Shown: positions 36,801 to 48,243, counted from the first letter of the stretch. The stretch: DNA of 64,000 nucleotides from Glandiceps talaboti (GCF_964340395.1 NC_135570.1:12229822-12293821), one strand, 5' to 3'. A program made the numbers and translations. The notes: a model not told the origin generated them from the sequence alone.

Positions 36801-36875
36801 TTGACATTTGAGGATGATTTTAAACCAAAGACTACTTCATCAGAACAACTTGTCGAATCAGAAGCTGATAGATAA
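25875..36875 (+). CDS. AP1AR: AP-1 complex-associated regulatory protein (gadkin / gamma-BAR)
   Basis: Seven exons join in consistent phase: 25875-25918, 28259-28334, 30654-30773, 33207-33370, 33889-33962, 35512-35640, 36529-36875; 317 residues (human about 302). In mammals this peripheral membrane protein binds the AP-1 gamma-ear at the trans-Golgi/endosome, links AP-1 vesicles to kinesin-1 and sequesters Arp2/3. The N-terminus MGNLCNSCF has Gly2 for myristoylation and Cys5/Cys8 for palmitoylation, like the mammalian protein. Then come RDNEEESLTIEFENM (about 22-36), a charged coiled coil (about 55-120) with EEEAYIAAKKEAARVARQ, then EDDFEMFLENVK (about 138-149), STIDLEWEHEQ (about 192-202) and DWEWENDFVGAED (240-252). 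The two acidic Trp motifs correspond to the mammalian LEWE and LEWENDFV segments used for AP-1 contact. Start context CCAAGATGG is good. The introns hold minisatellites and a terminal-inverted-repeat element. Confidence 0.92.
26518..26942. repeat. 33-bp minisatellite in AP1AR intron 1
   Basis: About 12 copies of AACTAACAGTATACCCAGTA plus TATAACAAACAGT. The 118-residue minus-strand frame over it is spurious. Confidence 0.93.
27243..27400 (+). repeat. dispersed repeat family B, copy 2
   Basis: Same order of motifs as 16570-16730, in AP1AR intron 1, but without the flanking inverted repeats of copy 1. Confidence 0.6.
27830..27900. repeat. (GACA)n microsatellite
   Basis: AGAC/GACA tetranucleotide tract with two interruptions. 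Confidence 0.95.
28095..28240. repeat. degenerate ~55-bp tandem repeat
   Basis: Three units with AAATCCTTAGA(A/T)TTGATTGG-like cores just before AP1AR exon 2. Confidence 0.5.
28335..30653. other. AP1AR intron 2, nothing recognised
   Basis: AT-rich intron. Several short frames (28514-28750, 28896-29307, 29652-29987) lack any domain or splice support, and no repeat family stood out. Confidence 0.4.
31195..31435. repeat. degenerate ~30-bp tandem repeat
   Basis: Recurring GTAGTTTCTTGACAAGTGTA plus TGCATA units, about seven copies, in AP1AR intron 3. Confidence 0.7.
32467..32717. mobile_element. MITE with 16-bp terminal inverted repeats
   Basis: The left end AATAGGGAACTTGCAA and the right end TTGCAAGTTCCCTATT are perfect complements enclosing a 251-base non-coding element in AP1AR intron 3. 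A subterminal CTATGGGA near 32515 roughly complements TTTCCCATGATG near 32670. Clear target-site duplications were not identified. Confidence 0.75.
33485..33680. repeat. ~75-bp tandem repeat, three units
   Basis: Units contain GTT(C/T)AGGGGTG(C/T)ATGTATAC, then GCAGCCCCTG and TGTATG(G/A)TAA, in AP1AR intron 4. Confidence 0.75.
34060..34280 (+). repeat. dispersed repeat family A, copy 2
   Basis: Matches 5110-5365 and 38230-38500: AGTATTGAATCA, GGTCTGCACCCAAAAATCAG, CTAATTAACATTGTACAGTG and TATTTTAACAATT. It lies in AP1AR intron 5. Confidence 0.65.
34322..35190. repeat. 39-bp minisatellite in AP1AR intron 5, ~22 copies
   Basis: Unit TCTATGTACACCTGGCTATC plus CAGTCTATTTCCATGTAAC. It occupies over half of the 1.55-kb intron. 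Because the unit is a multiple of three, all frames that lack a stop stay open (275 residues plus strand, 167 minus strand); none is a gene. Confidence 0.96.
36053..36345. repeat. ~140-bp tandem duplication before the last AP1AR exon
   Basis: Two units begin ATGGGAAATATTCATAGGCC (36053 and 36192) and share CTAATTAGTATTCATATATG and CTTATATTCAAATTTA. Confidence 0.75.
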
Positions 36876-37476
36876 TAAGAATGTAATATGTGAATAGCAT
36901 TTTAATTTTGATCTGACATTTTACAAGTTGGTGGGACTCATTTGGCCAAGTCTCTTCCTGTCCATAGAAATTAATAGTTTGTCAGTTTTATATCATGCTT
37001 TCCGGGTCTTGGCAGCAATATGCTGTTTCCGCAACCATTTACCATGATATCCCAGTAAAATGGGAATCAATCAGGTCTAGATCCCACTTCACAGGAATAT
37101 CTAGACTGTAAGATATGTTTTGTCACTGCGCCCTCACAGGCCTGCTCTATCTATGATAGAGATTGACTGATGTGTGAGGGCGCCCCATCATGGTGTACCT
37201 TACAGACTATAACACTAATATCCCAGTGGCATGGGCACCAACAAGTTACATATACCTCGCTGCAGTACTGGCAATGGTATGATAATTGATGAGTTCAAGG
37301 TAGCAACAATATACTACTATGGTAGTATTATCCCATGGCACAACCCTAAGAGCTCCTGACAAGATAATAACATTTTTTGTAAGAGATGACAAAATTACAA
37401 AATTGATTGTGGTATTAAACGCTGTATTAAATGTCACACATTATATTGTATCAATTATCATTTTAGAAAAAAATAG

Positions 37477-37482
37477 AATAAA
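37477..37482 (+). terminator. AP1AR: candidate AP1AR poly(A) signal
   Basis: First AATAAA downstream of the AP1AR stop at 36875; another lies near 37627. Which is used cannot be told from the sequence. Confidence 0.3.
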
Positions 37483-37980
37483 TACCCACAGTACTGGAAA
37501 AAATCACCAGTACCAGTACCTTCATGTACCTTGACACAGGATATTGAGTAATACAGCTTACACTAAATTACAGGTAATGTATTGACGGAATGAAGAATTG
37601 TTATTTAACATGGTATGCACTCAGAAATAAACTGTTTAAACTGTTTCTGTTAGTTTGGTCAAGAAAACTTGAACCCCCTTTCAGTTCAAATCAAGGGTAA
37701 ACATGAGGGGTTACCATACAAACATCAAAATGATGATAAAAATGAAGCCATTTTAAAATCCAATATGGCCACTGAAATCCAATATGGCCACCGAAATCCA
37801 ATATGGCCACCGAATATTGTGTTAACTACTAGTATATTGGAAAATAAAATTTTGTTGATTTCTTTGAAAGCAAGAGGGTGAATCCCCGGATTCTTTTATA
37901 TTATTTCTAAAGGGGCCAGGATAAAGCTTTCATATGGTAATGTTTGGAGTGATTTTAAAACTTTAATTTTCAGTTATTTT

Positions 37981-37981
<1 letters not shown>

Positions 37982-38071
<90 letters not shown>

Positions 38072-38079
38072 CACACACA
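37982..38079. repeat. (AC)n microsatellite
   Basis: About 48 AC units with one slip near the 3' end. Confidence 0.97.
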
Positions 38080-38229
38080 CAATAGAAACCATGCCTACAA
38101 ATATGGAGAACACTGTAGATTGCAATGTATCAAGAGATCTTGATTACTGTAGGTTGTATTTTCAAAAGTTTTTTAATTGGAAATCTCTTTGCAAATTGTA
38201 ATCTTTTAACTCAGTGTAAATACCCCAAA

Positions 38230-38500
38230 TTAATATTTGGCACACTGTCAAGTCGACTTGCAATATCGTATACACTGAACAGTATTGAATCACCTGTAGG
38301 TAACCAAACCTGTAGCAGTAAACATAGTATGGTGCAATAAATCCAATCCAACTGATTTTTGGCCAGCACCAAATACCACCCCCCCCCACCCCCACCCCAT
38401 AATCTCAATTTCAACATATAACTACAATGTGTACTGCTTACAGATAAAATAGACCACTAATTCAGAGGACCACTTGAATACATGCTAACTTTGTCATATT
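38230..38500 (+). repeat. dispersed repeat family A, copy 3
   Basis: Shares GAACAGTATTGAATCACCTG, GTAGCAGTAAACA and GGCCAGCACCAAA with copies 1 and 2. It is interrupted by a C8 run and CACCCC repeats near 38381-38398. Confidence 0.55.
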
Positions 38501-38697
38501 GTGATTGTAGCATGGATATTACTCTATTTTGACAAATCAGATCTTTAGGTTTACACCATCAATATATTGGTGTGATATATTTACTGATTATACAACCAGG
38601 TAGACCCTCATTACATGGTCTGAGTAAGGTTCTTATATAGCTGTGTGATAGCATTATAGTCAGCAATGGGATCAAACATACATTGATATGTACGTAT

Positions 38698-38795
38698 CAC
38701 GTACGTACGTACATACGTACGTACGTACGTACGTACATACATCCATACACACAGACACACACACACGCACACACACATGCATGCATGCATGCATA
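38698..38795. repeat. ACGT / CA / ATGC compound microsatellite
   Basis: Self-complementary GTAC/ACGT units, then CA, then ATGC units. The first and last blocks could form cruciforms. Confidence 0.95.
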
Positions 38796-39249
38796 CATTA
38801 TAGCACATTTTCTGAAATGTTTTAAAATGGACCTCAAGGTATGTTATTTTGTAAATGATTACCCTAGGAGAAACCATGAATTCTTTGATAGTTGGGGAAA
38901 TATTATAAGGAAAGGTCTCCAGGAATACCACAACCTATAATATGGTCATTGTAGAATACATTTGTACATTCATGTACTGTGTAGACATGATCATATGCAT
39001 TACCTGTAACTTCATAAGCATTACATTTTAACGCATTTAATACTTGGAATGTTTATCGTATGTTTACAAATGTTTATTACATATGGAATGGTTATTTGTT
39101 TTTTTCAATTGTTTATTACACAAGAGGAAATCCATTTCTAAAATTTGAGTTCTTGAATTTGAACTTCATATTTAATAATATGTACAGAGAGAAATAAATG
39201 TTCAAATACTGGTATACTGATTGTTGATGTGTCATTATTTTAATCCTTA

Positions 39250-39760
39250 CAATGCCTTACAGTCCTTCCAGGTTCCCAGGCCATGTCTGCATATTATGCA
39301 CACAGTTCCCCCCCCCCCCCCCCCCCCCCTAGGTTCCCAGGCCATGTCTGCATATATGTGACAGTCCTTTCTAGGTTCCCAGGCCATGTTTTCATATATG
39401 CTGCTTTGCAGATAGTCCCTTCTGGGTTCCCAGGCCACGTTTGCGTATATGCAGACAGTCCCTTCCAGGTTCCCAAACAGTCCCTTCCAGGTTCCCAGGC
39501 CAAGTCTGTATATATGCAGGCAGTCCCTTCCAGGCCATGTCTGCATATATGCAGACAGTCCCTTCCAGGTTCCCAGGCCACGTCTGCATATATGCAGACA
39601 GTCCCTTCCAGGTTCCCAGGCCACGTCTGCATATATGCAGACAGTCCCTTCCAGGTTCCCAGGCTAGTCCCTTCTGGGTTCCAAGGCCACATCTGCATAT
39701 ATGCAGACAGTCCCTTCCAGGTTCCCATGCCACATCTGCACATATGCAGACAAGTTTACT
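39250..39760. repeat. 43-bp C-rich minisatellite with a C22 run
   Basis: About 11 copies of CAGTCCCTTCCAGGTTCCCA plus GGCCACGTCTGCATATATGCAGA. A run of 22 C lies at 39308-39329. The unit contains the palindrome TCTGCATATATGCAGA. All frames through it are spurious. Confidence 0.95.
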
Positions 39761-41049
39761 CATTTGCATAAGCCCAATTTTCACCTCTTCACCTCATGTC
39801 TGGGTAAATTGATATTCATTTGTCAATATATATGTAATGTGTGGATAAGGGATAAAATGGATTGATTGTATGTTTTATTATTCCTTTCAAGTTAAAGTTG
39901 ATAATTGTTGAGTTGGTAAGATCCTCCTCTGTGCTCAAAAAAGTCTTTGGCCTCGGAGTCTTTTGCATGAAAAGTCGATATACATGATTGCTTTACCAAC
40001 AGTATTATGGCATCAAAGGCTATAGAAAACTTATAGTTGTACCCTTTAGCTGTCAAAATGCTGACACAGTGTTTGACGTGTACTAGATTAGCAATCCTCT
40101 ACTAGGGCTGATCTTGAAAAGCTTTCTCATTCTGTATGTTTCCAGTGGGGTCTATTGTATACTTCAAGATGTGTGAACGAAGTCAAGCCTTTCTGTCGTA
40201 CAACATTAGTCCACAATACCCATATGGCCATTAAGATTAATATTAAAGGTGCCGAATAGGCCATGAAATAATTTTTCAAATTTTGCTTCCCATACATGCA
40301 CAAAGTGGGGGATATATAGTTATCAACCAGTAAGTTATTGACCAGCAGCCATGTGTATGATAATGTTATATTATAGCCCTCCATACTTTCATATCATTTT
40401 ACATACAGCAGACATACAAAACTAAGACACAAAGTCTCCATGACTAAACTATTATTTACTTATTTGTTTATTTATTTATTTACAATAAAATGTACACGTG
40501 TCGCTTCTAAACTGTGCAATTGTGTCAAAGTTTACTTGTGAAAATGACCCTCCAGCATGATTTGAAATGTTGATAAACTCACCAATATGTTAGTAACAAC
40601 AATGACGCAACAAGCCATTTATTATCACACGGTTGATAATTACTACTGTAATAAAAACACAAAGCAGAACTGGATGGTCTCAACAAAACTCAACTCAAAC
40701 GGTTTCCGAAAGTTCTGACTAGCGTTCACTCTGTTAACACAGAATCATCAGGTCAGTATATCTATTCTCTTCTTGTTACGGGACCTGAAGTGGTGAATAC
40801 ACTTTACACACCAAGTTCACTTTTGTCAACTGTTAGTAGTTGTTTCTACGTCTATATACAGCAAAATTTTAATTGAAACACACATTTTGTTATTTTGTCA
40901 AACATTACGGTAGATCTTGTAAAGTCTAACTTATCAATTTGGGTTATTTTCAATACAGTTTCAAACTCAAATCAAACATGAATCACTGCATTGAATCAAG
41001 CTAGATGTCAAAACTGGCCGACAATTTAGTTCAACTAAATTAAAGCTTG

Positions 41050-41290
41050 TTGATTGCATTGAAAATGTTAGCTAAGTTGTTGAAAGTTTTAGCTAAGTTG
41101 CTGAAAATGTTAGCTAACTTCCTTCCATATCTATTTCATGCCACATGGCTAACAAAAATCCAATACAAATAATACAAACTATAAAGCTGCACTTGTCAAT
41201 CACATTAAAAATGTTAGCTAAGTTGTTGAAAGCGTTAGCTAAGTTGCTGAAAGTTTTAGCTAAGTTGCTGAAAATGTTAGCTAACTTTCT
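41050..41290. repeat. 21-bp tandem repeat (TTAGCTAAGTTGCTGAAAATG), two clusters
   Basis: Units of 21 bases occur in two clusters at 41066-41125 and 41205-41290, separated by a unique stretch. The clusters share the downstream sequence AACTT(C/T)CTTCCATATCT. Confidence 0.85.
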
Positions 41291-42048
41291 TCCATATCTC
41301 TATCTATTTGACTCCACATTGGAGATACTGGCTAACAAAAATCCAATACAAAATTTTTTCAAAAGAGTTTGGACGGTACTTTGACACAACATTTTTGGCA
41401 AACTTAATCAAGTTACAAACCAAATCCTGTAAATACATCAACTCTAAATGTCTATGGTATGTTCCAACACCAGGACACTTCTCAATACAAACAAATTTGC
41501 ATAATAGTTGTTGTCTGTGAGTAAATAAATGGTGTATTGTAGACAATATCCATCCAGTATTCAATAACAAAAAAAATAATATTTCAAACAAGCAAAGCTA
41601 TATTGAAGTATACCAGTACAAAGAATAAAAAAATGAAGCCAAAAAGAATTAATTATTTCATTATGTTTGAGGATTAATTACATGACTTTGGGATCCAACC
41701 ATGTTGATTGGTACTGGTCAATACTAATTAACATTCAATCAGAAAACTTCATCATTTGCATACATTATGCACATGATCTCTGCATGCTATTTGCATATTT
41801 TAATACTAATTAGCCCCATGAATAATATGGCTGACCCGGACTTCTTAGGGTTGGGGAGAACCCAAGACTATTGATGCTGACTTCAAACATTAGATTTTGA
41901 CCACTATTCAGGCTCCATACTACAACTATTTGGAATCTTTAACTAGCACTTCCAAAGAACAAAATCCCCCTCTTCTCTGTATTAACAAAGGGTAAAGGTC
42001 AATTGCTTTCAATATCCAACCACATTTACTACTACTTTTCTCACACAT

Positions 42049-42054
42049 TTTATT
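42049..42054 (-). terminator. CFAP96: candidate CFAP96 poly(A) signal
   Basis: AATAAA on the minus strand 230 bases downstream of the CFAP96 stop codon. Confidence 0.35.
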
Positions 42055-42283
42055 TTCTCTTTGCAATTTTCTTGTCACTTCAGCGACAAAACAATGTCTT
42101 TCCAAAATGAGTTTAGAAATTGAATATCAAGATATTTTTCATTGTAACCATGTCAGAACTGAAAAATGTGTTCAGTATAAAAAAAAAGTTTGATACGATA
42201 AGAGTCCTTCTTGAATCCTTCCCAGTTTCATATCACAAAATATATTCGACACAAGTCAGTGTTTTTTCCTCGATCCAAGCTCA

Positions 42284-45200
42284 TTAATATGCCATGACTG
42301 CGGATACTTGTTTGAAATTTGTACTATTGATAGATCTAGGGGAAGAAGAAAAACAAATATTTAAATTTTTTTAAGAATGTACAAAATGTAGCTATTGTGT
42401 GTGGCTAAAATAACTTTCATTTTACCACATGCAAGTCATTCAAACCAAAAATAAAGGATTTATACCAACGTCATTGGTTTTGCAATGCTCAAAATCTATA
42501 AACATTCAAATCGCCATGATTTTTTCCCCTTGATTTTTCATAAATTGTGCTTGTAAATTGTGTAGGTGTAATTATGTCGTTTGCAAAATCTCAATTTTGG
42601 CAACAAATATCCATGACCTAAAGGATGTCACTTCAAGTGGACAGCCCCTTAAGTTGTGCGTAGTTTTGTTGGCTAAATGAAGAAAACATTGAGGAATCAT
42701 AATAATATCTACTTATTCTCATAAGAATTAACAATATTATCTTCATATTTTTTGTTTGTTTATTTCATTATTGTGAAATTTTAAACTTGACTCCTAAAAT
42801 GGCACATGTGAAGTTTACAATCTTTAAAACTTACCTGAAGACATTTTGATTGACAATCGAGTTCTTGGGAGCACTCTTTGGTCCAGGTGATGGCATAAAT
42901 ATCTTGCCAGTCTTGTTGACTGGTGGTTCAGGTTTCTTGCCTTTAGGTTTGTATGGATCATTAGAGTGTGATGGATAGGGATCGAATGTACCAGCCTTCA
43001 TTCCACCAATCTACACATAAAAAAAATGAACAAAACATTTATTTATGAAATGTGACCAAAGGCTTTCTGCTGTGAAGACACATTTGAAATACATCAATTT
43101 TAAAGTGGAACAAACTGAGTTTCTACGCTCAAGTGAAAATTCTTAAATAAATCCATATTCCAGTATAATGTTATGATTATCTTCTAGCATTGCTGGTGAT
43201 TGCATAGCAGGGATTTCCTGAACATACGTGTATTTTGACGTCATCAGATCGTTTATAACTTATGTATGATAAATTACATCATCCTATCGTTTATGAGTTA
43301 TATCTTAACACCAGGTTTGAGTTCAGTCAATTGCAAGTGATGGTTAAGTATACCTCAGTAAGTACAATACTGCAAGTACCTTTTAAATATGCAACACAAA
43401 CTATGCCCAAATACGTATAAACTCAGCTTGTGCCCCTTTAAAGTTACTTTCTAAAATTTCATCCATATTTCTCTTCTCACACAAATGCCTTTTGGTCCAT
43501 GACATGTCAAAACTTAATCATGTGACTGTCATCTGATATCCATGTGATAGAGATATGCATTTCTATTGGTCAATGACTACTAAATCATGTGACTTTCATC
43601 TGATAATGTGATATCCATGTGACAGATACTTACAGCTTTAGCTGGTGAACTTGGCTTGAAAGGTTTCACACCATCTCTCTTTCCACTGCCTGTTCTCTTG
43701 ATGGGAGGCAGGGGTTTTTCCGTATGGTATGGGTTGGAATCAAAGTAATCCTTGGGATGCATATTGAGTTTGAAAGCACTGCCTTTCATTTGAGATTTGT
43801 GTGACTGTTGTTCTTTCTATTTACAGAAAAATACAGAAAAGAAATTGAAATGTAAGTCAGTTTAAATGATGTTTAAAAACTTGTTGAAATAAAAATAAAA
43901 TTATAAATAGTTGACGTTTCAGGAGCAACCCTTCTAGCTAATAATGTCTAGATGTCTTAAAGGCCAGAGTTTCAATCCCAGGTTCTCACATTAGTGTTAT
44001 CTTATCAGTGAAGCCATAAGGATTACAAAGGATTATTCTTTTGTCACACAATCGTTTTGCACACCTAATATTTAATCTTTTTTCAAAGTGGGCCTTTAAA
44101 GGATCTTTCCCCTTACAATCTGTCCATGCTTACACTCATCACAGCCAATTCTGATGATTTATCTGACTTAAAATGATGAAATGATGTTAAATTTCCAGAG
44201 ATGGTATATGTCTTTAGTTTCTTTAAATTTAACAGTGCATACATGACAGTTCCCACTAACTTCTAGTCTTGCTGCTAGACCCCTGGCCTTGGGCTAACCT
44301 GCTCACTGTGAAGTCAACTGAAGGTTGGCCTGAATGGGTGTTCCCCCCTCATACACATCAGAAGAAAGCCTGAGGTCTAGCAGCTACACTAACTAACTCC
44401 CCTTTATTAACTAAAGAACTTTAGTTTGAGTATCATAGTCTGTAATGTACAAAGTGTCATGCCACCTTATCAGCCACCATCAAGCCTGGTTAGGGTCAAA
44501 CAACACAACATGACACAATACGACATATCTTTATACTTTTATATAAACTTTACTTTGTTAACTACTATTATTCTAGTTTATATATTTACTAGTTTGTTTT
44601 AGCACCAAAAAAATATTGCAGAAAATCCAATGAAGAAATGTAGTTTTCTTAACAGATGCAATAAAGATTCTATTCTATTCTATTCTATTCTATTCTATAC
44701 TATTCTATTCTATTCTATTCTATTCTATTCTATAGTGCAGTGTGAGAATGGATGTTTTGAGTAAACCATAAGTTATATTGTGAATATAAATTTAGCGTTT
44801 ACCTACCTTTCTCATTTCTTTAGGCCTATCATAGGCATCAGGAGAGTGTTTATAAGTGCCACCAATGGTAATGCCAACGTACCCATATCCAGTACCTATC
44901 TTTCCAGGATTGGTCAACACATTTTTGCCGGGTGCAGAATAAGCCTTGCCTCCTCTTTTGACCGGACTGAATGCACCAACAGCACCAGTAAATGTACCAT
45001 AGTGATTTCCCAGTCCAGATCTGATAGAAAAAATACACAAACAATCAAGTTTATTACAAATATATTCTAACAACTCAGGTTTTTTTTGTTACGATTTTAA
45101 TACAAAGCCAGTATGTAGTGAGGAGAAATAGGTCTTTTATCACCACTTTATTATATTTTAGTGCCATGTATTACTATGGTGAAAATTCTTCAATTTCTCA

Positions 45201-46012
45201 ATTTGATAACTCTTTTCTAGAAATATTTGTATTTAGGGGTACAAAACAGATTCCATTAAAAGTAACACTGATTTTGTAGGTTGAGAACTAAAATGGCTTA
45301 CACCCCCATCCCCTACAAGTAAAAATTTTTTTTTTTATCCTATATTGAACTCTTGATCTTGCCCCATAAAAGTGATCACCAATTGTACAACTTACGGTTT
45401 CTTATCTCCATTGCTTGGTAAAAATGCTTTTCCTAAATTTTTTTGTGATTCTTTCAGTCTCGTTTGTCTTCTCCTTTTCACGGGGTCACTGTACCCTTCT
45501 CCAGAGAACACACGTGCAAAGTTGCCATCAAAGTAACCTGCCTGGAGAGCTGATTTACTTTTACTTCCACCAGGTAGCATTTGTCTACCCTTGCTGGCTG
45601 CCTCATTGAATGCTCCTGTAATTCAAAATGGAAATAAATGAATTCAGAACAATCTTTTTAAAGTTTATTGCTGTGCATGTAAGAGTTCATTTGAGGATGA
45701 CATTCATTCCATGCACGGTCTTCATAGTTTGAGAAACGGATGGGTCATTGGTAGCTTGAAATTTGTAATTGGTAGCATTAGTTTTGATTTTGAGGTGTTT
45801 TTTTCTCCTTCTGTTTTTGAGCTTTTTTCGTTATTGCAGCTAAATGCACACATGGGTGGTACTTCCATGTATGAATCTCAGACTTCATATGGGTGACAAC
45901 CAGTTGTATTTGTAAATACGGAGACCTCAATGTTTCAAATATCACAATTTACAGTCAATGTGGTACAACCACTGATGTGTATTTCATGTATTTGTCTAGC
46001 TGCAATCATCAT

Positions 46013-46110
<98 letters not shown>

Positions 46111-46120
46111 CCATCAACAA

Positions 46121-46155
<35 letters not shown>

Positions 46156-46444
46156 TCAACACCATCATCATCATCATTATTTACCGTTTGTTTGATCTAT
46201 TTTGTGCATTATATTTTTTTCAATACCATTTGAAAATGACACTCCTTGCATTCAATTAAAGAAACGAATTGATGACAAGGACAACTATGTAGTGCAGTCT
46301 CTGTGTACAAGTTATGAACTAAAGTTGCAACTTTCACTTACTGCCTGTACGAGGTACGTATCTGTCCCCTATGGTTGTATAGTCCATCTCTTTGAACAGG
46401 CCAACCCGTTCCATATCGGTTTTTCCTCCCGTATCTTTCGACAT
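42284..46444 (-). CDS. CFAP96: cilia- and flagella-associated protein 96 (C4orf47 / UPF0602 family)
   Basis: Six exons join in consistent phase: 46444-46342, 45615-45396, 45020-44807, 43816-43634, 43010-42835, 42335-42284 (stop TAA); 315 residues (human about 309). The family is linked to centrosomes, basal bodies and cilia; its molecular role is not settled. Landmarks shared with the vertebrate protein, in order: GGKTDMERVGLFKEMDY (6-22), FNEAASK, QMLPGGSK, LQAGYFD, NLGKAFLPSNGDKKP, YSAPGKNVLTNPGKIGTGYG, FKLNMHPKDYFDSNPY, PLPPIKR, FKPSSPAK, MKAGTFDPYPSHSNDPY and a short last exon encoding SINSTNFKQVSAVMAY. It is low in hydrophobic and rich in Gly/Pro/Lys, with no membrane segment. The ATG context CCACCATGT is good. 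The final exon is only 52 bases and was found by phase and by its match to the conserved C-terminus. Confidence 0.92.
42525..42700 (+). mobile_element. palindromic family P, copy 2
   Basis: CATGACCTAAAGGATGTCAC, then GCCCCTTAAGTTGTGCGTAG, then GGCTAAATGAAGAAAACATT and GAGGA: a diverged copy of the palindrome at 14640-14765, upstream of the last CFAP96 exon. Confidence 0.55.
43985..44035 (+). repeat. dispersed repeat family G, copy 1
   Basis: GTGTTATCTTATCAGTGAAG then CCATAAGGATTA, also found at 53808-53845 (GTGTTATATCTTATCAGTGA then AGCCACAAGGATTA). Confidence 0.5.
44670..44735. repeat. (TCTAT)n microsatellite
   Basis: About 13 pentamer units with one variant, in a CFAP96 intron. Confidence 0.95.
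46005..46180. repeat. (CAT)n then (CAA)n trinucleotide microsatellite
   Basis: About 35 ATC units, about 10 CAA units, then mixed CAACAT units, in CFAP96 intron 1. The poly-His, poly-Ile and poly-Met frames through it are not genes. Confidence 0.97.
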
Positions 46445-47389
46445 GGTGGATATTGTTCTTTAACAACTGTTTTCCGTCGAAGTCTTCAAAAATCTGCTAC
46501 GTGTTTCCTCACGAGGTCTCAACTCGTTGTTTGCAATGTCGGAAGGTAGACGTCGACACCGGTAAACTCAGTCAACTATTCAACCGCCTAAGGCTACCAG
46601 TTTTCGGGTATCGTAATGTTTAACTGTGACAATATTCCAAAAACAAAGCCCTCGAAGTACAGTTTCTCTTCGAGTGCCGAGGTAAATGTTGCTGGGCGTG
46701 TGACAAATCGTAAATACTCCAATCAGCACGACGTGTTCCTAGTGGTCGACCGACTTCCGTGTTTCGTGGAGTGTTTTTGCATGCGCTAATTTCGAACAAA
46801 ATCACCAATATTCTGTCAACAAATATACTTTGTTGCAATCCTGGGCATTCCAAAATATCGTGGTCAGTAGGAGGTGACCATAATCCCGGCAATTATGCTA
46901 TTACAGGTCAAATTTCAACTGAAAATGACCAGAGTCTAGTATGGCATCAGTAGTGGTGTTTGTTGTTTGGTTGCCTGAAGAGCGCCATCGTTGTAACAAT
47001 GGCCGTCGTCAAGGTGATCAGCTGGGCTATCTACGTCATGCGAGCGCTGACTCGATCGATATCATCAACTCAAGAACTTGACAGAGAGTGGCCAGTGGAT
47101 ATGGCATATATATAATTTGAAGAACGGGTATCCAGACCAAGATAAGACATTGTTCAAAGTATTGGATTGGGAAGGGGACAAAGATGGAATGCATATTTAA
47201 CTTTTAAAAAAACTTTCAGAGGCTAGGATCCCGGATGCAATTTATAAGAAAACGTTTTTTTTAATGATCATTTTAATATAAAACATCGCCCCCTGTAATT
47301 GAAACGTGGCATTAAATAAATAATGAGAAGATAATAACATAACCGAGAAGATAGTTGGTTGGTTGGTTAGTAGGTTGGTTATTTGATAT

Positions 47390-47391
47390 GC

Positions 47392-47444
<53 letters not shown>

Positions 47445-47445
47445 C
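47390..47445. repeat. (TTGA)n microsatellite
   Basis: About 13 GATT units. Confidence 0.95.
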
Positions 47446-47862
47446 GTTGAACGATTGAGCGGCATTGTTTGTCTGGCTAATTGAAAGTCAGTTTCACTAT
47501 ATTAATTCTCCGTTCATTGTTCATTTTTATTTCGTCTAATTTAAAATTTAACAATGTTATTTGCAACTGAGTGGGAAACTATCAAACTAAATAAATAAGT
47601 CTTAAGTATTGTGGGTTTTTTTGTAATGAGTCGGAGACTACTTGAATGCGTGACAAGTGATATACCTATTTAAAATCGCATATACTATGATATAGAATAT
47701 AGATATTTAGGCAAAATCTCCATTTATGTTTTCTAAAAAGCTTGGATAAATTTCACTTCTTTTGTCTATCGTCATCTTGCGATTTTACAGTCTTCAGCAA
47801 GCAAGTTCTGAAAGACTAATGTTTTTCTAATTACCAGACTGGAATATTGCGTTCATATAAAA

Positions 47863-47930
47863 GAAGGCATTTTAGTCACTACCTATTTTTTTGCATATTT
47901 GTTTTCCAGCGAAATAAGCAAAAGTAATAA
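47863..47930 (+). repeat. dispersed repeat family F, copy 2
   Basis: AGGCATTTTAGTCACTACCT and TTTGTTTTCCAGCGAAATAA, as at 23010-23080. Confidence 0.5.
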
Positions 47931-48119
47931 GCATAGGCTGACCGAGTCTGAGTAGAGTCCGAGGCTAGCTGGGGCTAGCTAGCTCATGCATTGTCTGGCC
48001 GCACCGGCCGGCTACCTAGCTGAGCAATTTTATACAACAGCGCCAACATACGACGGACTTCGACTGCAACTTGTGGCCTAAACAATCGGAACAATCAGTA
48101 AATTTGCATGTATTTAGTA

Positions 48120-48243
48120 TTCGACAATCTTCGACTGACGTCGGCTTTTGTTAAGAGGAGCCATTTTGGACTTTATATGAAAGCATGTGCTGAAGCTATC
48201 CACCGAAGAGAAATTAAGACACTTATGGGAAAAACATTTGAAG
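48120..48243 (+). promoter_or_regulatory. CCAR1: possible CCAR1 non-coding first exon
   Basis: CCAR1 coding starts 24 bases into an exon (acceptor at 58463), so an upstream non-coding exon must exist. This CpG-richer segment contains AGGAGCCATTTTGGA, which includes a YY1-type GCCATNTT element typical of housekeeping promoters, and ends in a possible donor (GAAG followed by GTAATT at 48244). The link to CCAR1 across a 10-kb intron is inference. Confidence 0.3.

Larger units (their letters stand above)
36876..42283. other. intergenic stretch between the AP1AR and CFAP96 3' ends
   Basis: No supported coding exon. It contains the two 3' UTRs, repeat family A copy 3, a CA tract, GTAC/ATGC tracts, the C-rich minisatellite at 39250-39760 and a 21-bp repeat at 41050-41290. 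Frames within the minisatellites are artefacts. Confidence 0.5.
46445..48120. other. CFAP96 upstream region and intergenic DNA
   Basis: Contains the CFAP96 5' UTR and promoter (relatively GC-rich up to about 47060) and a (TTGA)n tract at 47390-47445. No supported gene. Frames at 46620-46953 have no recognisable motif. Confidence 0.4.

Noticed and set aside
37981-38080. CRISPR-like regular repetition
   Set aside because: Simple AC repeat. No array of repeats with unique spacers exists here, and the DNA is eukaryotic.
39247-39812. Cluster of overlapping frames on both strands
   Set aside because: 43-bp C-rich minisatellite; composition and overlap show that they are artefacts.
45893-46259. 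Poly-His/poly-Ile/poly-Met frames
   Set aside because: CAT/CAA microsatellite in CFAP96 intron 1.
46620-46953. Opposing frames of 64-90 residues upstream of CFAP96
   Set aside because: No domain, poor start context, and they overlap each other; this is the CFAP96 promoter side.
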